Below are positions 1 to 12,265 of a stretch of DNA of 64,000 bases, one piece after another. Within the stretch, counting starts at the first letter, position 1. Every line of letters starts with the position of its first letter. The notes under the pieces are model-generated. The model was not told where the DNA came from, ran no database searches, and was given only the letters and a program-made list of their open reading frames with translations. This DNA is from Elymus sibiricus (lineage: Eukaryota > Streptophyta > Magnoliopsida > Poales > Poaceae): assembly GCA_039707655.1 (NCBI GenBank), contig CM077665.1, positions 85,251,954-85,315,953 of the forward strand. The letters are read 5' to 3'. Made by a program: the position numbers and the translations under genes.

Positions 1-246
1 ATAGATATCTGCATGGGTATTGTATTTTACAAGACGTGAACACACCGTGTATCTTTCGTGCATCCGGCAAGAGTTTACGGTCTAGAGCCTATAATTCGTG
101 TCTACATTTCTACATATTCACAGGCTATGAAAGAACAATGTACAACCCAATCTGAATGAAATTCCCCAACTGAAGCCCCCCATCCTCAAGAGAAAGAAAA
201 GGCGTCGTCTTCTGCTATAAATTTGATGTTAAAAAGATGCTGTATG
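1..246. other. 3' flank of the lipase gene
   Basis: This is sequence downstream of the lipase stop codon, which lies on the minus strand. It presumably holds the 3' UTR. I see no clear AATAAA signal and no other gene. Confidence 0.4.
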
Positions 247-3200
247 CTATCTGGAACTGCTCCAGTCTGTCTGCTCACTATTCTCGACAATGGAGACCTC
301 GACGCCATGCTTTGTCATGATGATGTTGCTGGCGAGATCCTTCCGTAATCGCTCGACGCTTTGTGCTGTGATGATTCTGCAGGTGCTCCAGTCATCTGAT
401 TCCATATCGACTCCCAGGTATGTGAAATGGTCCTGAATGCTCAAGCTCAATATGGAGAGGCACCTAGTAGAATGATCAGTGTGAGAATGTTAGAACTAGG
501 AGCTAAAGAGACAGACAGTTGAGCTGCAAGGAAGGTCTGATCTGTAAAACCTGCAGCAGTTTGGGTCTTCGCCGCTGGCATCACAAATCTGTTCGGTTGT
601 GTTGCCGTCAGAATCATCGATCCATACCTGAAATTTGGGCGGAAGTAAGCATACAAAGAGATGAAGGCCAGGGACTGAATTGACATCCAAGAAAGCGTAT
701 TTATAAGTTTGTGCGGTATACCTCTCTTGGGAAGTGGTGGTATGTCAGTTTGGAAAGAAAGGAGAAATAAGGTGGCAAATGTGGCACAATATCATGTTCG
801 TGTACCAGTCGAATCGTGTTTGGTACATATTTGGCAAAGTAGGAGGCGAAAACAGCATTGCCAACACGAGGCTGTCCGAAAGTCATGAGTTGAACATTGT
901 CACTTCCAAGCTTGATCTGTGGAGAGAATTGAAGAGAAATATCAGCAGCTTAAATAATAAGCGTACAAAGATAGTGCTGGTGTTAGGAATTTGATACAAG
1001 ATTGCAATCTAAACCTAGAAGGAATTAAGAGTCCGGACAATGAATGTATTTGTGAAACATTGGATCTTGTGTACTCACAGCAAGATCAAGTGCACAGAAG
1101 GCAGCCATGGCTCCTCCCATTGAGTGCCCTGTGACTATGACGCCGATATCCCCATATGTCTTTCTTGCCTTGTGAACAGCACTTGTGATAGCTAGACGTA
1201 AAATCGTATTATTATAGGAGGAGAAAAATCCACTGTGCACCTTAAACCAGAGTAGTAGAAAGATTTTTAGCAAAAAGATGCATCTGCCTTTTCCTTTTAC
1301 GAAAGTATAAACAGTCTATTGGCAATAAACCTTTGCGTTTGGCATGTTTGGATAGCTTAGATCAAGCTGCTTCCATATCAAGTCCTTGATCCAATTCTGC
1401 ACACTGAGCAAGCAAATCTAAACATAAATCACATGTTTACCGGCTTAATTGAGAATACTAGAAGCACATGCAATTTGGTTAGCACCTGTTCTCTTGAGTC
1501 CCTCTGATTGCAACTATTATGGAATTTAGATTGTGAGCTACACCGACAAATGCCTGTTACAGTTTTCACCCATATAATGGCAGGTAAAAGAAAGGCCATA
1601 TCATGAAAAGCTCAGTACACTTGATAAGAAATATGCCTATAATTAAATCACGGAAATTTATGACAACTAAATATGGAGTGTGTTAAGATAGGAACCTGCA
1701 AGCAGTTCTCCACATCAACAATTAGAGACCTCATCTCGAAGTCCTATTTCAGAAATAAGAAACCATAGATTTTATAAGCTGTATAGTTGACGGGCTGCTG
1801 CATATGACGCCCAACCAACCACTGGTGAGCATCTTGAGTACGCATCCCTTACGGTTTGAACAGTTATAGTTTCAGGAAAAGAAATAAGCACCCCTAGATA
1901 GATATTCTGTTCCGAAAAGGAGGATAACCCCCGGCCTCTGCATCAAGCGATGCACACAGCCATTTTTATTAATTATTAAGTAGAGTACACACTAAATGCA
2001 ACCAGTGTGGAAGAGAACAGTTGGAAGGTTTCTTACTTGAGTCAAGTCATTGCATCTTGAACATGTCCATGTATACAAAGCTGTTAGATCTGTCATATAC
2101 ACCTGGAGATAACAGAGGACCACTGGAATTATGCATGATACCGAAGACAGAATTTAGTTAACTTATGAGGTTCAAGACAAAGATGAACTAAAGCTTCATT
2201 CAGAAAAGCTTCATTCAGAAAGCATGAGACACATGTAATAAAATAATGAGCATAATTTTAACTTACAGCTGAAGCATATTCCACAATGGTCTTAGCAAGA
2301 GTATGGTCATAAATAAGACTCTGATCGTGATTTTTGACAGAGAACTCTGCGATAATGAAAACAGTTGATTATTATTAGCATATTAAATGATTCAATATTG
2401 AACACAGATGCTGAAGATCAATTTCAGATACAAGAAGATGCCAAAGCAGATGGACAAACATTTACACCAAGAAGAACAAATTGAACAAACTGAAAAAACT
2501 GAAAGCAAACAGAATAAATGACTCTGTCACTGCTTGTTAAATTTACATAGAGAAGTCACTTTATGTCAAGAGACCAATTTACCTAGGAATATCCGTACAT
2601 AAGTAAGGGGAAGTCACTTTCAGCTTCTTAACTGGTCTCGACCATACAACAAAAGTTATTCTTACAGGGCCTTTCTTAACTTATGGCAGCTTTTAGCACA
2701 AGCTCAGACCTTCCTTATGCTGTATAACATGTCCAAACGATATCATGGCTAGTGTGTGCTAACTAAAGGTAAGTTCTAATTTACCGAGGGCGGTTAAGCA
2801 TGAACGGGTGACAGCCAAGTTAAAACGCCATAGATGATTCAATTTCACCTATTCTCATGTCCTGAAACTACCGACATTCACAAATCTCAGAATCTACCAA
2901 GATAGAGCAAGTGGATAACTGAAATTATTGCATGATATGTCAGCCAGAAATCAGTTGGGAACTTGATCAATATTAAGTGCCATATGTGGTAGACGCACTA
3001 GATCTGTCAACTGAAGCTCAGAAAGAATCTATAATGGTCTTTGCTGTGGGTCACTGAAAATATTGCTTCGATATCACAGGCAAAAATCAATTGGGGACAT
3101 CATGGATGCTACTAGTAGTATTCTCAGAGCAAGTCAAGCTCCAAAACAATATAATGGTTCTTCGCTGTCATAGTTCATCAACCCATTCTTCTTTATTCAA

Positions 3201-3810
3201 CCTTTTTAAATTTTGTGAGGGTCACCAACCATGCAACCAGAGCCTCATTATGTTAACAAGGCACCAGGTAAGTTCCAACTGTCAGCCACCTAATTTCCTT
3301 CTCTTTATACACGAAGATAGGTATAACCTTTTTCCAGTTGTTTGGAAATCCATCGACATTGCGGCCCCAAAGGCCCCAGCAACACACCAAGTGCATTCAA
3401 TCAGTTCAGCTGTTGACCAGTGTGCTGCTAACAGGCAATCAGGACTTGGCTAAATTGACAGGGAGCAGGGCAATTTGGTCAGTCTGCCATAGCTGCCCCC
3501 TTTCTGTCCCTATACATGATTACACCTTTTCAAATGCCTGAGTATATAGTGATATCCACCTAGGATTTCTCCAATCATGTCAATCGGCATGAATTCAGTA
3601 AACAACTTGATGGCCACTACTGGTTTAGTTAACCCGTTCTTGGAATTCATTCGAGGCGAAACTTGGAGCAGTTACCCCAGCAAGCATCATCAAAAATTGG
3701 TAGTGGAGGCCAAAGGAGCACATGAATGGAACTACGGTACCTGCTCCATGACAAGCGGAGAGCAGCAAGAGCGCCATGGCCAGCACGCTGACCCGCCTGC
3801 ATCTCTCCAT
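247..3810 (-). CDS. Class 3 (alpha/beta hydrolase) lipase, ten exons, complete
   Basis: Predicted secreted or endomembrane triacylglycerol/ester lipase of the fungal-lipase-like class 3 family. Exons on the minus strand, in order: 3741-3810, 2267-2346, 2037-2102, 1696-1743, 1486-1553, 1331-1403, 1079-1240, 722-916, 551-627, 247-463. All nine introns are GT-AG and the exons join in frame to 351 codons plus stop, close to the length of plant relatives. Residues 1-22 form a signal peptide (MERCRR followed by a hydrophobic run). The nucleophile elbow GHSMGG puts the catalytic Ser near residue 175; Asp is in HEHDIVPHLPP (about 231) and His in DHFTYLGV (about 292), so the triad is complete. The start at 3810 was chosen because it gives the signal peptide and the correct phase into exon 2. 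Intron 1 is 1.4 kb. No frameshift or stop is seen. The family is firm; the substrate and physiological role are not known from sequence. Confidence 0.92.
1908..1978 (-). repeat. LINE-type 3' tail fragment inside lipase intron 3
   Basis: Read on the minus strand, this segment has the run AATTAATAAAAATGGCTG, then GATGCAGAGGCCGGGGG, then TTATCCTCCTTTTC. The same string occurs on the plus strand at about 38355-38430 at the end of an A-tailed retroposon. It is therefore most likely the 3' end of a non-LTR element lodged in the intron between exons 3 and 4. No A tail or target duplication is recognisable here, so it is old. Confidence 0.55.
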
Positions 3811-4182
3811 CGACCTGCAGGCAAGACGGCATAAAAAAGAGCAGCTTGACGAGGTGAGCACGGAAGGAGCCCTCGGGAGCATCGAAATGCGGTGGGAGAA
3901 AAGAACTGATAAATGAGCGGCGCCCAGAACCAAATTGACGAAAGCCCAGCTTGGATTTGGCGACTCGTGAGAGCTGGAAAGAGGACGAAAGTTTGGGGGA
4001 GGGGACGAATTTGGTACTTCGGCGGCGGCGGTGGCGGCTGGAAATGGGTGGGAAGAAAGAAGGTGAGGTGAGATTGGATTGGAGCTGGAGGGGGGAGGCG
4101 AGAGGCGGATGGCGGTCGCTGAGCTCTATTAATGCGGCGCGGAAGGGAAGGTGCAAGAAAGGAGTCGAAAATTGCTTTTGAA
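3811..4182 (-). promoter_or_regulatory. Presumed 5' UTR and proximal promoter of the lipase
   Basis: GC-rich sequence directly upstream of the lipase start on the minus strand, ending where a MITE begins. The only TATA-like string is a weak TTAATAG (plus strand CTATTAAT near 4125-4133). Several ORFs cross it in all frames, but they are low-complexity and have no recognisable domain. Promoter status is inferred from position only. Confidence 0.4.
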
Positions 4183-4539
4183 GGGGGTGTTTGTTTACAG
4201 GGACTTTTCGACGTAGGGACTTTTTGAGTTCCTTTTAGTCCCATCTAAACCAAACACGAGGGATTTTTAGGAACTAAAAGTGGGTATTTGAGACTAAAGA
4301 AAGAAGACCCTGAAAGAGAGTCTTTTTGAGACTTTTTCCAACAGCTGCCCCTTATCCCTTCGCCCGACTCGCTGCTTCCCCGCCTCCACATGGTCTTTAC
4401 TAGGGTAACATGGTCTTTTAGCATGTCATTTAATAACCTCTAGTCCATGTTTAGTCCTTGGAACTAAACAGGTAGGGACTAGGGACTTTTTAGTTAGGAC
4501 TAAAAAAAGTCCTAGGACTTTTTAACCAAACCGGCCCCC
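4183..4539. mobile_element. MITE, PIF/Harbinger (Tourist-like)
   Basis: The left end reads GGGGGTGTTTGTTT and the right end ACCAAACCGGCCCCC, an imperfect terminal inverted repeat of the common grass type. The interior repeats GGGACTTTTT / TTTAGTCC on both strands. No convincing 3-bp target duplication remains. The element is 357 bp and lies immediately upstream of the lipase promoter. Confidence 0.7.
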
Positions 4540-4779
4540 TATAAATAGTAAATTCGAAAAAAGCAGTAAAACACAAATTAATTTTCTACACGCCAGGTAT
4601 GCTCAACTGCCCATGTGGAATTTCATTCTGAGACGACATCCGTGGCGCTCTGAATTTTTTTTTTCTGCATCAAAACGTCTAATATCAAAACTTCCTCCGA
4701 GCTCGAATTTTGTCGACATCATCTCGACGCGAAATTTCGCACGCTTCTACTAGTACACTTGGGCATCGTCAGTTATGTA

Positions 4780-4925
4780 CTCCCTCCATTCCACAATGTA
4801 GTGTGTTTGCGTTTTTCGATACGAATTCAGTGGTATAATTTATGCTGTCGGTTTCGTTGGTAAAATTTATCGTCAAACTTAGATCTCGAAAAGTTCGGAC
4901 GCGCTGCGTTATGAAATGGAGGGAG
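4780..4925. mobile_element. Stowaway MITE (Tc1/Mariner)
   Basis: Ends are CTCCCTCCATTCC and its inverse ending GGAGGGAG, flanked by TA on both sides (4778-4779 and 4926-4927). Length is 146 bp, which is standard for the family. It is non-coding. Confidence 0.9.
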
Positions 4926-4927
4926 TA

Positions 4928-5929
4928 TTTCAAGTTTACCGTTTGCATCAAGAGTAGATGAGCTCCAGCTCCAAAACGCCGTCCTCAGAAAGAGCGTGCT
5001 TTTTTTTTATGGCTGTTGCCTTGGCGAGAAAAGAGGAAATGGAATATGCTCCGGCCCCTCTCCGCAGCTCCCCTCTGTGATGCCGATCCTCCGGTTTATG
5101 CCGATGAGGTCCGGCGATGGTACGGCACGGTAGGGCCCCGGACGAAATCTTTTATCCAGACCGCTGATACGGAACTGAAGAAAACAAATGGTTTGGCGTC
5201 CTGCCGAGGAGCCCAGCGCCTTCACGCAAATGATGAGCTCAACAGCGACCTCTTTGGGATATCGGGGTGCAAAGCAAAGATGATCGAGCGAGCCGGGTGG
5301 TTATCATATTTTTATCTTTTCTTTCTTCGTGACAGCGTTTTTAATTATCACTACCTGCGACGAGGAGCAGCAGTGGTTGCTGACACACAAAGGTTATGGC
5401 GGCAGCAGCAGCAGAAGTCCGTCACGGAAGCGGTTACGTGCCAAGTCTCGTATAAATCGATAAGGAAGAAAGTCAGTCAGCCGCATCGTGTAGACCGTAG
5501 AGGAACCACGCCGGAGTGCGTGCGTGCGGCCGCGACCGCCGCGAGGAAGGAGAGAAGATTGGAGAGGCCGTGCGTGGAGTGGAGGAGGGGAGGCGGCGGT
5601 AGACTCCAGGGGCGGGTGCGGCGGACGCGTCGGTGCGGCTGGGCCGCTCGCGTGACGGCCTGCGTGGCGCGGAGGAGAAACGTCGTCCGCGACGGGTGCG
5701 GGCGCCGCCGCCACGTGTGGAGCGGAATGCGATTAAAAACTGGATGCACGTACATCGGCCCGGGCGCCCGGCCCCTCGGGAACGGTGCCCGCCGTGACAC
5801 GGAGCTGAGCCATCTCATCTTCATCTGTGGGTGACCTTACCCTATTTAACGCTCACTGCGGCAAGTAGTCGGCAAAACGCGAGGACGGAGTGGGCCGGCC
5901 CGCTTGTCGTACATGCGGGGCCATTCATT
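4928..5929. other. GC-rich unassigned stretch
   Basis: The section from about 5010 to 5860 is strongly GC-rich and carries an open frame of 272 codons (plus, 5016-5834), with overlapping frames on the minus strand. The predicted protein is Arg-rich low-complexity sequence without any motif, and comparable frames occur on both strands, so it is probably a base-composition effect. I assign no gene. Confidence 0.3.
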
Positions 5930-6525
5930 TTTTCAAAAAATCTTTTTCTTCTCGTTTCCTTTTTTGGGTTTTTAATACATTCGAAAAACTTCAGAATTAA
6001 AAAAAAACATTTTTGCAAACAATTGTTTGGAATTTCACATGTTTTTTACAATTTTCAACAGTTGTTTGAACATTCAAAAAACGTCTGGATAATTTAAAAT
6101 CGTGTTCATGTTTTCATTTTTTTTTTCATTTTCAGAAAAAGAAATTCATGTCTAGAGTAATGTTTGTATTTCCAAAATTTGTTCTTCATTTTCAAAAAAT
6201 CCTTCGTGCTTTTCAAAAATAGTAATCATAAAGTGTTTTTACTTAAAAATTGCTCAGGGATTTAAAAAATGTTCACATTTTCAAATGAATGAGTGGAAGA
6301 TTTACTGGAAGAAAAAAATACGATACTTTTTCAGTCAATTTTTTTTGTGTTTTTCTTTCAGAAAAATGTCCGGAATTCCAAAAATAGTTTGTAATTTTAA
6401 AAGTTTTTTCTGTTATATTTGGCATGTCAAAATTGTTCATAAATTTCAAAAATGTTTTCAAATCTCAACGTTGTTGTGTGTTCTTAAGCACTTTGCGCTT
6501 TTCATTAATCACCGATAATCATTTG
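5930..6525. repeat. AT-rich degenerate array (TTTTCAAAA / CATGTTTT type)
   Basis: A run of loosely repeated 12-25-bp motifs such as TTTTCAAAAA, AATTTCAAAAATG and GTTCATGTTTTC. It is non-coding. The array lies between two copies of the 10-bp palindrome GGGCCGGCCC (5892-5901 and 6647-6656). Confidence 0.5.
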
Positions 6526-7079
6526 TTCTAGTGGATAGGAGTGAGGATTCAACACTGTCAGGTCGCCAGTTTGAATGCTTGTGAGGTTTTGCTACTTCTT
6601 GGATTTTTTACGTCGCATGCTAAAAAAAACTAGTTTGGCGCCCGATGGGCCGGCCCAATCACGTGGACCCTATGCGCCACACTTAAATATGACGTAAAAT
6701 GTGTCATACAGGAGACCCCGATCTTTCATTCATGCATCCATCCCGTCCAACTCCAAAGTGTATTGAAATTTCGTAATTTCTTTACATGCGACACTAGACA
6801 ATCTGACGCTGGTGATGCGGTTATTCCCACCAGATAGGCCCACGTGAGACACAAAACCCAATAAGGCCCATGAAGTCCCAATCCCATCTATTTTACATAA
6901 AGTTAGCATGAACAACATATCCCAGCGACTATATATCGCTTATAGCCAGACATATCAGACGCTCGTTTGAAGAATTTTCGCTTTGTGCTTTTACTTGCTC
7001 AGCACAGTTCTTCTCTTCCCGGCCCAGCTCTCACTCCAAGCTCGTAGGTTGCTACCTTTACTCGGTGGGTTGGCTATAG
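6526..7079. other. Unassigned spacer
   Basis: Mixed sequence with one GGGCCGGCCC palindrome at 6647-6656. No coding frame with recognisable content and no clear transposon ends are visible. Confidence 0.3.
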
Positions 7080-8030
7080 ATGGTTCGGTATGGTATTCTT
7101 CTGGTTTTTCCTTCTGTTTTATTTGTTTCTTCACGATTTTCTTAGGTTTATGTTTTCTGTGCTTTTCCATTGGTTTTATTTGTTCCTTTCTCGGTTTTCA
7201 TTGGTTATTTTTTTCTCGTTTTCTATGATTTCTTCAGTTTCTTTATCTCTTTCTTGGTTTTCACTGGTTTATTCTTTGATTTTTTTTCTTTGTTATACCT
7301 CATTTTTTATATCTTTCTCGCCGTCTTTGATTTTATTATTATTTCATTTACTTGGTGTCGTTTTCATGTTTATTTATTTGCTTTGTTTATTTTCTAGTCT
7401 CCATTGGTCTTTTCCTTTCTCCTTTCATATAGAGCAATAACTTTATTTTATACAGGCTTAACATTTTATTCAAATACACGAAACATTTTTTGTGTACAGT
7501 TGTTGGCAATTACACGGTTAATTTTCTTCAAATATATATGTTTTATGCAAGTTTGTTTCGATACATATCCTAATTTGTTTATACACCAGGAACATTTTTA
7601 TGCACACAATTAACATTTTCTCAATACATCATTAGAAATTTTAAATACATATATTTATGTCTACTTTTTTGCATACACATGGTAAATTTTTCTTATAAAA
7701 GAGGAATATTTTTATAGACGTTTAGCAGTTTTTAAAAACATGGTAAAAAAATTCACAAACATAGTATTTTTTCTTATACATATTTCATAAAAATGACAAA
7801 CATTTTTTCTATACACATTTAACTTCTTAAAAATAGTTAATTAACATTTTTCAGATACTTGATTAAGCTTTCTTAATACACAATGAAAATCTTTTACACA
7901 TTTTTGCATACACGAGAAACATTTTTCTATACACATGTACATTTTTCATAAAAATTTGTGAAGTGTTTTTTGTAATTTTTGTAAGTGTAAACAAAAGTAA
8001 AAAAAAAAAGGAAATCAAAAGGCACAAAAC
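7080..8030. repeat. T-rich and ACATTTTT-type degenerate arrays
   Basis: From 7080 to about 7430 the plus strand is made of degenerate units like TTTCTTGGTTTTCA(T/C)TGGTT. From 7430 to about 8000 the motif changes to ATACACATG..AACATTTTT. The open frames here encode Phe/Ser-rich peptides and are composition artefacts. Confidence 0.5.
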
Positions 8031-8700
8031 CCCTAAAAACGAGGTTTTGGCCTCCCGTGGTCTGGGCCGTCCCAATCTCGCGCATATTCACACAAGGCTT
8101 CCCCACACCTTGCTATAAGATAGGCACAGACGTGCCGAAACAACATAAGGTTTTTGTCAATCGCTATGGGGCACCCTCGAGAATAATTCTGTCACTCAGC
8201 TCAGATAGAGAAGGATGTATCCTCACTCGGATGGATTCAGTCGGCACAGAGTAGACCAACGGCCAAAATCATTAATTAAGGCGTTTTCCAAGTCTTGAAC
8301 CCTGGCGTTATTACTAGCAATTAGAACATATGTTAGCTTTGGCAGTGGACCTGTATTAACTCTCTTTAACTCACCTGTAACGTAGTAGCGGGCCGGGGTA
8401 GCGAACTCTAGATAAGCATACCCGTGGCGTTTGTTTTACGAGTTTTGGAACCTTTGTAACAACAAAACTATACGCAAGAAATACCTGTCCGGAGTACATG
8501 ACTACGGCCTTTACCACGCCACAGAGGGATCTAAGCCCGTATAATCCTCTTGTCACCAACTTGCGCATTGTTAGATCAAGCCTCATTTCTATACCTCTTT
8601 TACTATCAGATTTTACCCCACGACAATTGGCACCATCGTGGGTTGCGTATCTTTCGGTCCATGGCGTCGGTGGTTTCTTCACCAATTTCAGGCGTTGAGA
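8031..8700. other. Unassigned spacer
   Basis: Mixed-composition DNA between two AT-rich arrays, beginning with a degenerate copy of the GGGCCGGCCC motif near 8066. Short overlapping frames occur on both strands, none with a recognisable domain. Confidence 0.25.
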
Positions 8701-9490
8701 TGATTCCGAGGAACGTCATATTTTTTAAAATGTCAATGTTTTTTTATATATTATGCAAAGAATATTCTACATTGTATAGACATTTATTCTAATGTAAAAA
8801 CAATTTTTCAAAACACATGATCATTTTTTGAATGCATGAGTATTTTTTGCATGATAGAAACCATGTTTTAAAAATAACATCAACATTTATTTTACATTTT
8901 ATAACCTTTTTGAAATTACAAAAATATATGTTCGAAACTCGTGAATATTTTCAAGTGTGAAAAACATTTTTTCCAATGGTACGAACAATTTCTTAAAATT
9001 GCATGCACAAATTAACTATACTACATGAACATTTTTCTAACGTTCGGTGAATTTTTGAAAAATGCAAGCAAGTCACTTTTTCAAATATGCATATATTTAA
9101 ATTATTTTTAAATATAAAAAAAGTAAAAATAGATTGGAAAAATCAAACTAAAATCCGTATTTCAATCTGCTGTGGCGGCCCACTATGTAGGCTAATTTAG
9201 GCTAGCAATTTTACTAACGCGGATGATTGACGGGCTGAGGCACATTAATGTAGCTTTGCTCAGCTGTTCAAAATCTAAAAATAATAATCGCCAACTCTGC
9301 TCGTTAGCCAAGCAGTTGCTCATGGTTCATGGAAAAAAACCAAATCCGATTTTTCTGTAGATTCAAAAAATTCGTCCATTATAATATGTGAAAAATTAAA
9401 AACTTCACAAATTTTAAAAAGTTCATGAATTTGTTTTTTTTGTGAATTTGGAAAAATATTGTGAATTAAAAAATTCATGGTTTTTTAAAA
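8701..9490. repeat. AT-rich degenerate array (AACATTTTT / GTGAATTT type)
   Basis: Continuous degenerate short repeats at about 8710-9130 (AACATTTTTT, GCATGAGTATTTTTTG) and again at about 9350-9490 (TTCACAAATTTT, GTGAATTTGG). They are similar in style to the arrays at 5930 and 39430 and are non-coding. Confidence 0.45.
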
Positions 9491-10440
9491 GAATATAGAA
9501 AAAAATAGAAAATGTGAGTAAAAAGGTAGGCCATAAGCTTTTGGAAGCTTCCAAAATTGGGCGGGATGCTTTTGGAATCTTGCGGGAAGCCTCCCCATAA
9601 ACCGAAAGGCCAAAAGCTCTAGTGGGCCGGACCGTTTCGCTTTGCTCGCTCTAGTGTGCGCCATGTGCAATTTAGGCACTATTTGGCGCCTTAAGCGTAA
9701 AGCACCAAACAGGAGTTCCGCCTGATCCTCCTGCTTGACCTGACCCGTCCTTCAGCCTCAAGCAAATATCGACCCTATTTTAACTAAAAAAAATGCCGGC
9801 CTTCCTTTTTCCCTTCTTCCTACTTCACCACAGCTTTGTAATCTAAACAAAGCTTCACCACCGAGTTGCCTTGCCGACACCGTGAACTTTTGTCTTTTTC
9901 TCTCCCTTCTCACTGTCACATAATGGTGGGAAAGGAAAAAAAGGAAAGGAGATCAAAACTTTGTCATCCTGATGGCGTTGTTCATTGTGACACAAGCGAA
10001 CACAAGAATGTTTGAGAATGTGGCCTATTTAAAGGTTTTGCTACGGAATAACACCGACTGTTATATATCATACTCCACTTTTTGGTGACTTTGTTTTCAT
10101 TGCCTCGTCGGACAATAAAATTATGTCTATGTTTTCCAAGGATGCGTGTCGAGAGGCTTCATTCTTCCATTACGAAAAAAGTATCTCTAAGGAGTGTGGT
10201 ACTTAGTAGGCTTTGCGAAAGTTGGACTAACTAGGCTAGTGTGGGCTAACGATAATAGCTTAGTCTATTGTCATTTCTATCTCTCGATGGAGTTGGTGGC
10301 CAGTGTGCGTGCCAATGTCTAAACATGGATTAAGTTGTAACTTTCCCCCGCATGTTTTTGAAAAATCATATTCTTATGTGAAATATTCGACTTGCCATGA
10401 CATTCCAATTCCAATTATATATTGTAGAAGCTAAATCCGG
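9491..10440. other. Unassigned intergenic sequence
   Basis: No gene, transposon end or repeat unit can be supported here. A degenerate GGGCCGGACC motif is present near 9625. Confidence 0.25.
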
Positions 10441-10870
10441 TAAATGTCTTGGTAGAGTACCCCGGCTAGGCGATTGGGCTAGATGGTAACAGGAAGCAAG
10501 GTTTTAGCCAGGTTCAGACTCTCATGGTGGAGATAATGCCCTACTCCTGCTCGTATATATTGTGATTGGGGGTGTGTATAAACTATAGGTGAATACCAGG
10601 AGATTGTAATGTGTCTACCGACGAGCCCGACCCCGACATATATAGCGTTTTGGGGGTCCTAGGTTTACAAATCCTAGTCGGCTACGTCGGTGGTAGAGTC
10701 CTCCATGCTCCGGTATCTTTGGCTTGTACGTCAAATCATTCATATAACGCATCATGGGCCACCCAACATGGCCCATAACGGAACATACCTAGGGGTTCTC
10801 ACGCCGGGCCACCAGGCCAGGAACTGACGTGGTGGGAGACCTCTGGGCCGGGACACCGTCATATATTTTC
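10441..10870. repeat. Probable decayed LTR fragment
   Basis: The stretch with CAGGTTCAGACTCTCATGG, GGAGATAATGCCCTACTCC and GACGAGCCCGACCCCGAC resembles leader sequences found in Triticeae Gypsy LTRs. No ends, primer-binding site or coding part are visible, so the call rests on recall of sequence style only. Confidence 0.3.
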
Positions 10871-11014
10871 CATATCTCCATTTTTAAGAGAATCCTATGT
10901 AGCAAACATAACGTATTTTTTTCTTAATCCTTTCAAAGCCCATAAACCTCACCTCACCCCTCTTCCCAACCCACAACATGTGTGCCAATGAGATAATATT
11001 TGGACCCAACCTTG

Positions 11015-11400
11015 TAGTCCTACGAGTGCACCAAACTCGTGTAGCACAATTTAAAATATTCGGAAAATTGTGGAAGAAATTAGCACATTCACGCAACATC
11101 AATGTATGTTGTCACAAATTTCAAATAAAAATTCAAAACATAGCTTGGAGAACCAAAATGACGAATTCGACACTAAATAGTACATAATATAAGTTAGGGT
11201 TTAGATTTGGCCTGTTATCGCATTGTTGTCAAATTTGACATTTTTGTATCTGAAACAATGTTTTGAATTTGGATTAGAAATTTTGTGACAACATATATTG
11301 ATGTTGTGTCAATGTGCTAGATTTTTTATTTAGTTTTTTCAAACATTTTAAATGTGCTACGGCATCCAATGCACCGATAAACCATAAAAGTGAGTGAACC
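11015..11400. repeat. Foldback inverted repeat
   Basis: The left arm (about 11020-11150) contains TTAGCACATTCACGCAACAT, then GTATGTTGTCACAAATTT and ATTCAAAACAT. The reverse complement of about 11250-11400 has the same strings in the same order, with scattered mismatches and the shared motif GTAGCACA.TTTAAAAT further out. The loop is about 100 bp. It is probably a foldback MITE; outer ends and a target duplication could not be fixed. Confidence 0.6.
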
Positions 11401-11699
11401 AGATACATTCCACGCGTACCAACCATGCATGTAGGGAGCACACCCCTTATGTGATGCATAGGTTCGTCAAAGGTTCTGTCTGTTCGGTCATGATGATTTT
11501 TCCTTCTTGAATGAACTACAAGTTGTAAACTGTACCAAACAATATCTCTCACACACATTTGCAATTACTACTTAGAAGCTTGCCTCCGACATAGTAAAAC
11601 CTGGGGTTGAGCTAGCATAGAATCATTGCTGCCAAATATTACACTAAGAAGTAATAATAATGTTATAATGGTCATTTCCTCGGGCAATTAAAACCTACT

Positions 11700-12234
11700 T
11701 TGGTATCCTTTACATGAAACGCCTCCTTGGCGTGTATCTGCACCCACGGTTGACCCCGACCACACGTAGTTGTGCACTGGGCATGATGGCTATCGATTCG
11801 TGCAGGGGCACCACGTGCCCCCCCCCCCCTCTCTCTCTCTCACCAGTGGGCTCACACGCGTGTGATTTACTAGTTTTTCCCTTATGTATTAAGGTTCCAA
11901 AAAGTGGGAACTACAAACTTTTAAAAGTTCAAATTTCCTAAGAGTTCAAACTCCGAAAGTTACTTTTTCAATACTTCAAAGTTCTGATAGTTGAAAATTT
12001 AAAATTCCTCGAAGTTTCAAATTCTAAAAGTTGAGCCACATTTTTCCGAAAGCCGGTTATGTAACTTGGGAAAGTGCCAATTTTTTTTTCTAGGACGAAA
12101 ATTGTGAAATATGGAAACATGCAAAAAACTGCCGGAATTAGACGGCACCAGGCTGCCTGCCAATTAGTTGTTCCCCTCTTAACATTATGTAATGATGGTG
12201 ATTCATTTATGGAAGTATGACCAATTGCTATATA

Positions 12235-12235
<1 letters not shown>
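11700..12235. repeat. 0.7-kb tandem repeat, first (separated) unit
   Basis: This is one diverged unit of the array that continues at 14070-18610. In order it has a TATCTGCACCCACGGTTGACC block, a CT-rich run followed by CACCAGTGGGCTCACAC, GTTCAAATTTCCT-type repeats, a GCCGGTTATGTAACTTGGG core, and a conserved end near TAATGATGGTGATTCATTTA. It is non-coding and separated from the remaining units by about 1.8 kb of unrelated DNA. Confidence 0.6.

Positions 12236-12265
<30 letters not shown>

Noticed and set aside
3577..4244. Several 85-170-codon frames on both strands across the lipase 5' end
   Set aside because: They overlap exon 1 and the promoter in other frames, lack domains, and are Pro/Ser-rich composition effects.
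5016..5834. Longest open frame of the left half (272 codons, plus), with overlapping minus frames
   Set aside because: Arg-rich low-complexity product, no motif, and equally open frames on the other strand in a GC-rich stretch; best explained by base composition.
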